The position numbers were made by a program, and so were the translations under genes. Shown here piece by piece: positions 7,958 through 12,138 of a DNA stretch of 12,138 nt; the stretch's first letter is position 1, and the number at the start of each line of letters is the position of its first letter. A model generated the notes under the pieces. It was not told the DNA's origin. It made no database searches and saw only the letters and a program-made list of their open reading frames with translations. The stretch covers positions 1 to 12,138 of the forward strand of contig WRGV01000015.1 of the NCBI GenBank assembly GCA_009787035.1, written 5' to 3'. Origin of the DNA: Propionibacteriaceae bacterium. Lineage in GTDB: Bacteria; Actinomycetota; Actinomycetes; Propionibacteriales; Propionibacteriaceae.

Positions 7958-9073
7958 ATGTCTGACACTTCCCAGGGTCCGTCCCGGTTCACGCGCGCCG
8001 TGCGCGCCGGGGCCGCCACCGAAACCTACCGCGACCTCGTGCCGCCGATCCACCTGACCAGCACGTACGCGTTCACCGAGCTGGGGCAGACCCCGCAGTT
8101 CGACTACTCACGCTCGCACAACCCGACGCGGGAGGTGTTTGCCCATGCCGTGGCTGCCCTGGAGGGTGGGTACGACGCGGTCGTCACCGCGTCCGGCATG
8201 GGGGCGCTGACCGCGTGTGTCGAGGCCATGGCGCCCGAGCGCGGGCTCGTCGTGGCGCCGCGCGACTGCTACGGCGGCACGTACCGGCTGCTGTCCGCGT
8301 ACGCCGCCAAGGGCAGGTTCGACGTGCGGTTCGCCGACCTGACCAACCTGGACGAGGCCGCGAAGGCCGTAGTCGGGGCCGGGTTGGTGTTCGTCGAGTC
8401 GCCCAGCAACCCGCTGCTGCGGCTCACCGATATCGCCGCCGTCACCACGCTCGCGCACGCGGCCGGGGCCCAGGTGGTCGCGGACAACACCTTCGCGACG
8501 CCGGTCTACTGCCGTCCGTTCGAGCTGGGCGTGGACGCCGTCGTCCACTCGGCCACCAAGTATCTGGCCGGGCACTCCGATGTCATCTTGGGCGTCGCCG
8601 TCTCCGGCACGCCCGAGCTGCAGGCCAAGCTGTACGACTGGTGCAACACGCTCGGCCTGACCGCCGGGGCGTTCGACGCGTATCTCGGGCTGCGCGGGGT
8701 GCGCACGTTCAAGCTGCGCGTCGAACAGGCCAGTGCCAATGCGGCGGCGCTGGCCGAGTCGTTGCGCGGGCATCGGCTGGTGGAAGAGGTGTTCTATCCC
8801 GGATTCGGCGCCATGGTGTCGTTCCGGCTGCCGTCGTTCGAGGCCGCCCGCGTGTTCACGTCGGCGCTGCACCAGATCAACCTCGCCGAGTCGCTGGGCG
8901 GGGTCGAGTCGATCATCGCCCACCCCGTGACCATGAGCCACGCCGACGTGCCCGAAGCGGCCCGCCTGGCGGCCGGCATCACCGACGGCACGCTGCGCCT
9001 GTCCGTCGGCGTCGAGGACGTCGACGATCTGTGGAGCGACATCCGTCAGGCCCTGGACGCCATTCCTAGCTGA
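7958..9073 (+). CDS. metB: Cystathionine gamma-synthase (PLP enzyme), with a 16-residue internal loss
   Basis: Encodes 371 aa of the Cys/Met-metabolism PLP family. The reaction joins an O-acylhomoserine with cysteine to give cystathionine, the first transsulfuration step to methionine. Much of the sequence closely follows E. coli MetB as I remember it: VPPIHLTSTY (28-37), YSRSHNPTR (50-58), CYGGTYRL (104-111, ring-stacking Tyr105), FVESPSNPLLRLTDI (145-159), ADNTF (175-179, Asp176), the PLP Lys201 in HSATKYLAGHSD (197-208), and LAESLGGVES plus LRLSVGVED near the end. Tyr50 and Arg52 would hold the PLP phosphate of the partner subunit. Where relatives have about 16 residues between a Tyr-His/Pro-Pro motif and GFGAM, this protein reads directly FYPGFGAMVSF (279-289). 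Acetyl- versus succinylhomoserine preference, or direct sulfhydrylation, cannot be decided from sequence. The next gene, a methionine synthase, starts 48 bases downstream, so an operon is likely. Confidence 0.9.
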   Translation: MSDTSQGPSRFTRAVRAGAATETYRDLVPPIHLTSTYAFTELGQTPQFDYSRSHNPTREVFAHAVAALEGGYDAVVTASGMGALTACVEAMAPERGLVVAPRDCYGGTYRLLSAYAAKGRFDVRFADLTNLDEAAKAVVGAGLVFVESPSNPLLRLTDIAAVTTLAHAAGAQVVADNTFATPVYCRPFELGVDAVVHSATKYLAGHSDVILGVAVSGTPELQAKLYDWCNTLGLTAGAFDAYLGLRGVRTFKLRVEQASANAAALAESLRGHRLVEEVFYPGFGAMVSFRLPSFEAARVFTSALHQINLAESLGGVESIIAHPVTMSHADVPEAARLAAGITDGTLRLSVGVEDVDDLWSDIRQALDAIPS

Positions 9074-9121
9074 CCCCGTTCACAAGCAACTATTCCTGTC
9101 ATCTTTGAGAAAGAGAACACC

Positions 9122-10219
9122 ATGTCCGTTCAGCACTCCCATTTCGACCAGGTCGGCTCGTACCTGCGTCCGCCCGCCCTCAAGGCCGCGCGGGCGGCGT
9201 ATGCCAACGGCGAGATCACGCACGACCAGCTGGTGCAGATCCAGCGCGAGCAGATCGCGTTGCTCGTCCCGCAGGAGGTTGCAGCCGGCCTGCCAGCCGT
9301 CACCGACGGCGAGTTCAACCGCTCGTGGTGGCACCTCGATTGGCTCGGCGGCCTGACCGGCGTCGGCACCTACAACCAGGACGAGTCGTACAAGTTCCTC
9401 GGCGCCAAGACCCGCACGACCAACGTCGAGCTGACCGGCAAGGTCGCATTCAACCCGGATCACCCGTTCTATGACGACTTCCGGTATCTGCAATCGATCC
9501 TGCCGGCGGGCGCGCAGGCCAAGGCGACCATCCCGTCGCCGACGCTGCTGTTCCGGGACAACCGCTCCGACCGCTGGGCCGAGCACTACCCGACCTGGCA
9601 GGCGTATCTCGACGAACTCGCCCAGGCCTACCACGACAGCATCCTGCACTTCTACGACCTGGGCGCTCGCTACGTGCAGCTGGACGACACCACCTGGGCC
9701 TACCTGATCGCCAAGCTGACCGCGGGCGAGGACGTCGCCAAGCACGAGCAGCTGGCGCGCGACAGCGTGTCGCTCATCAACGCGGCGCTGGACGGCCTGC
9801 CCGCCGACCTGCGCGTGAGCACACATATCTGTCGCGGCAACTTCAAGTCGACGTACCTGTTCGAGGGGTCGTACGCGCCGGTCGCGCAGTATCTCGGGCG
9901 GCTGCGCTACGACACGTTCTTCCTGGAGTACGACGACGCGCGTTCTGGAGACTTCGAGCCGTTGTCGGCGATCTGGAACGGGCGTGAGGACGTGTTCGTC
10001 GTGCTCGGCCTGGTGACGTCCAAGTCGGGCGTGCTGGAGAGCCCGGACGCCGTCAAGGCCCGCATCGCCGACGCGGCGACGCTCGTCCCGCTGGCCAACC
10101 TGGGCCTGTCCACGCAGTGCGGCTTCTCGTCCACGGAGGAGGGCAACCTGCTCGCCGAGGCTGATCAGTGGGCCAAGCTGGCGCTCATCCGGGGCATCGC
10201 CGCGGACGTCTGGGGCTGA
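9122..10219 (+). CDS. Single-domain cobalamin-independent methionine synthase-like protein (core-MetE, YxjG/YxjH type)
   Basis: Encodes 365 aa, about half the length of classical MetE (about 750 aa), and corresponds to its C-terminal catalytic barrel. The N-terminus (HFDQVGSYLRPPALKAAR) is typical of Bacillus YxjG/YxjH-type proteins. The zinc ligands expected from MetE are present: His235 and Cys237 in THICRGN, Glu269 in FFLEYDD, and Cys333 in STQCGFSS. The likely role is methyl transfer to homocysteine to form methionine. Short core-MetE proteins lack the N-terminal half of MetE, and in other studied families they take methyl groups from donors other than methyltetrahydropteroyl-polyglutamate, so the donor here is open. 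It starts 48 bases after metB with GAGAAAGAG as ribosome binding site, consistent with one methionine operon. No corrinoid protein or methylenetetrahydrofolate reductase is encoded in this window. Confidence 0.85.
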   Translation: MSVQHSHFDQVGSYLRPPALKAARAAYANGEITHDQLVQIQREQIALLVPQEVAAGLPAVTDGEFNRSWWHLDWLGGLTGVGTYNQDESYKFLGAKTRTTNVELTGKVAFNPDHPFYDDFRYLQSILPAGAQAKATIPSPTLLFRDNRSDRWAEHYPTWQAYLDELAQAYHDSILHFYDLGARYVQLDDTTWAYLIAKLTAGEDVAKHEQLARDSVSLINAALDGLPADLRVSTHICRGNFKSTYLFEGSYAPVAQYLGRLRYDTFFLEYDDARSGDFEPLSAIWNGREDVFVVLGLVTSKSGVLESPDAVKARIADAATLVPLANLGLSTQCGFSSTEEGNLLAEADQWAKLALIRGIAADVWG

Positions 10220-10302
10220 CGGACGCCGTCGTCGGGAGCCGGGACGTAGGAGTGGCATCGCCCGGGAACTGACCCTTGCGGCGCATCATCCAGATGTGCC
10301 GT

Positions 10303-10321
10303 CGCGCCGCGGATCGGCGCG
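10303..10321 (+). terminator. GC hairpin between the methionine genes and cellobiose phosphorylase
   Basis: CGCGCCG (10303-10309) pairs perfectly with CGGCGCG (10315-10321) around a 5-base loop. It lies 83 bases after the stop of the methionine synthase gene and 90 bases before the next start. No U-tract. It could end the metB operon; because a TAGGGT hexamer follows directly, it could also be an operator for the next gene. Confidence 0.45.
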
Positions 10322-10322
10322 C

Positions 10323-10328
10323 TAGGGT
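10323..10328 (+). promoter_or_regulatory. Possible -10 box for cellobiose phosphorylase
   Basis: TAGGGT is a common actinobacterial -10 form and would start transcription near 10335, giving a leader of about 75 bases. The expected -35 position falls inside the GC hairpin and has no TTG-like hexamer. No CebR-type palindrome (TGGGAGCGCTCCCA) is present in this gap. Weak call. Confidence 0.3.
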
Positions 10329-10411
10329 GGATTGCGACAACCGCTGGGCCCCGCCCGCCCGGCGCGGCGTTCGATGTGGCACGTTGACCAGGCGAGAAGC
10401 GGGAGCCTTTG

Positions 10412-12138
10412 ATGCAGTTCGGCCACTTCGACGATGGGGCCTGCGAGTACGTGGTCACCACGCCCGACACGCCGCTGCCCTGGATCAACTACCTCGGCAG
10501 CCAGGACTTCTTCAGCCTGATCAGCCACCGCGGCGGCGGCTACAGCTTCTACCGCGACGCCAAGCTGCGCCGGCTGACGCGGTTCCGCTACCAGTCGATC
10601 CCGGCAGACAACGACGGCCGCTACCTGTTCATCAACGACGGCGGCGACGTCTGGACGCCGACGTTCGCGCCCGTGCAGGCCGCCCTCGACGAGTACGAGT
10701 GCCGCCACGGCCTGGGCTACTCGCGCATCACGGGCGCGCGCGGGGGAGTGCGGGCGTCGATCACCTACTTCGTCCCGCTCGACGCCGCCTGCGAGGTGCA
10801 GCGCGTCCGGCTGACCAACACGTCCGACACCCCTAAAGACCTGACGCTGTTCAGCTACGTCGAGTGGTGCCTGTGGGACGGTCTGGACGACCAGCTGAAC
10901 CTGCAGCGCAACCTGTCCCTGGCCGAGGTTGAGATCGACGGTTCCACGATCTACCACGTCACCGAGTATCGCGAACGCCGCAACCACTACGCCTTCTACT
11001 CGGTCAATGCGCCGATCGAGGGCTACGACACCGACCGCGACACGTTCATCGGTGGTCCCTGGAAGGCCCTGGCCGACGCCGCCGTGCCGCACGCGGGCCG
11101 CCCGCAGAACTCCCGCGTCGCCGGGTGGTACCCGATCGCCTCGCACTGCCTGCGCGTCGCGCTGGCCCCGGGGCAGTCGCGCGACCTGGTCTTCGTCCTC
11201 GGGTATGCCGAGAACCCGAACGACGCGAAGTGGGCCGCGCCGGGCGTCGTCCGCAAGGACGGTGCGTTGGCCTTGCTGGCCAGGTTCGACACCGCGCAGA
11301 AGGCGGACGCCGAGCTGGCGAGGCTGCGCGGGTATTGGGACGACCTGCTGGGGCAGTTCCACCTGGAATCGGCCGACGCGCGCATGAACCGCACGATCAA
11401 CGTCTGGAACCAGTACCAGTGCATGGTGACGTTCAACCTGTCCCGCTCGGCCAGCTACTTCGAGACGGGCATCGGGCGCGGCATGGGCTTTCGCGACTCG
11501 AACCAGGACCTGCTCGGCATGGTGGCCATGGTGCCCGACCGGGCCCGGCAGCGCATTCTTGACCTGGCCGCGACGCAGTTCGGCGACGGCTCGGCCTACC
11601 ACCAGTACCAGCCGCTGACCAAGCGCGGCAACCACGACCTGGGCTCGGGTTTCAACGACGATCCGCTGTGGCTGATCTGGGGCGTCTGCGCCTACCTGGA
11701 CGAGACCGGCGATCTGTCGATTCTGGACGAGCAGGTGCCGTTCGACAACGACGAATCCCAAGCCAGGCCCCTGATCGACCACCTGATCGCATCGTGGCGC
11801 CACGTGATCGACAATCTCGGGCCAAACAAGCTGCCGCTGATCGGGCGCGCCGACTGGAACGACTGCCTCAACCTCAACGCGTTCACCGACACGCCGGGGG
11901 AGAGCTTCCAGACGACCACCAACCGCGAGGGCCGCGTCGCCGAGAGCGTCTTCATTGCGGGCATGTTCACGGCCGTCGGGCCCAGGTTGGCCCGGCTGCT
12001 GGACGACCGCGCCCCGGGCTTGGCTGCCGACGTCCGTGCCTCGGTTGCGGCCATGCACCAGGCGATCCACGACCACGGCTGGGACGGCGCGTGGTTCCGG
12101 CGGGCGTACGACGCGTTCGGCCAGCCGGTCGGGTCGGC
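10412..12138 (+). CDS. Cellobiose phosphorylase, GH94, C-terminus cut by window edge
   Basis: 575 codons are visible of a protein usually about 810-825 aa. The enzyme splits cellobiose with phosphate into alpha-glucose 1-phosphate and glucose in the cytoplasm, saving one ATP compared with hydrolysis. The sequence follows Cellulomonas cellobiose phosphorylase closely as I remember it: FGHFDDGACEYVVTTPDTPL near the start, HRGGGYSFYRDAKLRRLTR (39-57), ETGIGRGMGFRDSNQDLLG (351-369), YHQYQPLTKRG (396-406), GSGFNDDPLWLI (411-422), and the catalytic general acid Asp484 in IGRADWNDCLN (477-487). The N-terminal beta-sandwich (about 1-270) and the beginning of the alpha/alpha barrel are present; the C-terminal phosphate-binding residues lie outside the window. 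The close match favours cellobiose over chitobiose or cellodextrin, but specificity is inferred. GGGAG lies 6 bases before the ATG. No transporter or beta-glucosidase is within view; they may lie downstream. Confidence 0.95.
   Translation, partial: MQFGHFDDGACEYVVTTPDTPLPWINYLGSQDFFSLISHRGGGYSFYRDAKLRRLTRFRYQSIPADNDGRYLFINDGGDVWTPTFAPVQAALDEYECRHGLGYSRITGARGGVRASITYFVPLDAACEVQRVRLTNTSDTPKDLTLFSYVEWCLWDGLDDQLNLQRNLSLAEVEIDGSTIYHVTEYRERRNHYAFYSVNAPIEGYDTDRDTFIGGPWKALADAAVPHAGRPQNSRVAGWYPIASHCLRVALAPGQSRDLVFVLGYAENPNDAKWAAPGVVRKDGALALLARFDTAQKADAELARLRGYWDDLLGQFHLESADARMNRTINVWNQYQCMVTFNLSRSASYFETGIGRGMGFRDSNQDLLGMVAMVPDRARQRILDLAATQFGDGSAYHQYQPLTKRGNHDLGSGFNDDPLWLIWGVCAYLDETGDLSILDEQVPFDNDESQARPLIDHLIASWRHVIDNLGPNKLPLIGRADWNDCLNLNAFTDTPGESFQTTTNREGRVAESVFIAGMFTAVGPRLARLLDDRAPGLAADVRASVAAMHQAIHDHGWDGAWFRRAYDAFGQPVGS

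Overview
The window reads as ordinary chromosome of a GC-rich actinobacterium. Evidence: strong G/C preference at third codon positions, long shadow ORFs opposite real genes, actinobacterial versions of ClpB and GH94 cellobiose phosphorylase, and a HAIR operator with a sigma-H/sigma-R-type promoter in front of clpB. A cellobiose phosphorylase and a heme catalase together suggest an aerobic or aerotolerant user of plant-derived sugars. I cannot name the genus; Micrococcales- or Propionibacteriales-like is only a guess. I see no insertion sequence, prophage, CRISPR array, tRNA or rRNA.

Left part (1-6137), all minus strand: the start of a spermidine-synthase-like Rossmann protein that runs off the left edge (1-699); a strong hairpin (731-764); a complete clade-3-type catalase (782-2314); an uncharacterised six-helix membrane protein with Asp/His/Glu motifs at its helix ends (2564-3289); and a full-length ClpB disaggregase (3549-6137). 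Gaps of 80-260 bp with hairpins suggest these genes are transcribed separately. clpB has the best regulatory region of the window: a GGAAT-N18-GTT promoter whose -10 element lies inside a HspR-type inverted repeat, so it probably combines activation by a thiol/heat-stress sigma factor with HspR repression.

Right part (6346-12138), all plus strand: a secreted, wall- or membrane-anchored surface protein with a 9-residue acidic tandem repeat and Asn-Thr-Gly type beta-domains (6346-7782); a structured 175-bp gap with a perfect 10-bp inverted repeat; a two-gene methionine module, metB (7958-9073) plus a single-domain core-MetE/YxjG-type methionine synthase (9122-10219); a 7-bp GC hairpin; and cellobiose phosphorylase (10412 to beyond the right edge). 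MetB would join activated homoserine and cysteine into cystathionine, and the core-MetE protein would methylate the resulting homocysteine after a beta-lyase step not encoded here. The phosphorylase splits imported cellobiose into glucose 1-phosphate and glucose.

I found no clearly new multi-gene system. The points most worth a second look are a 16-residue internal loss in MetB, the methyl donor of the stand-alone core-MetE, the six-helix membrane protein with possible metal-binding motifs, the dual stress control region of clpB, and the inverted repeat in front of metB.
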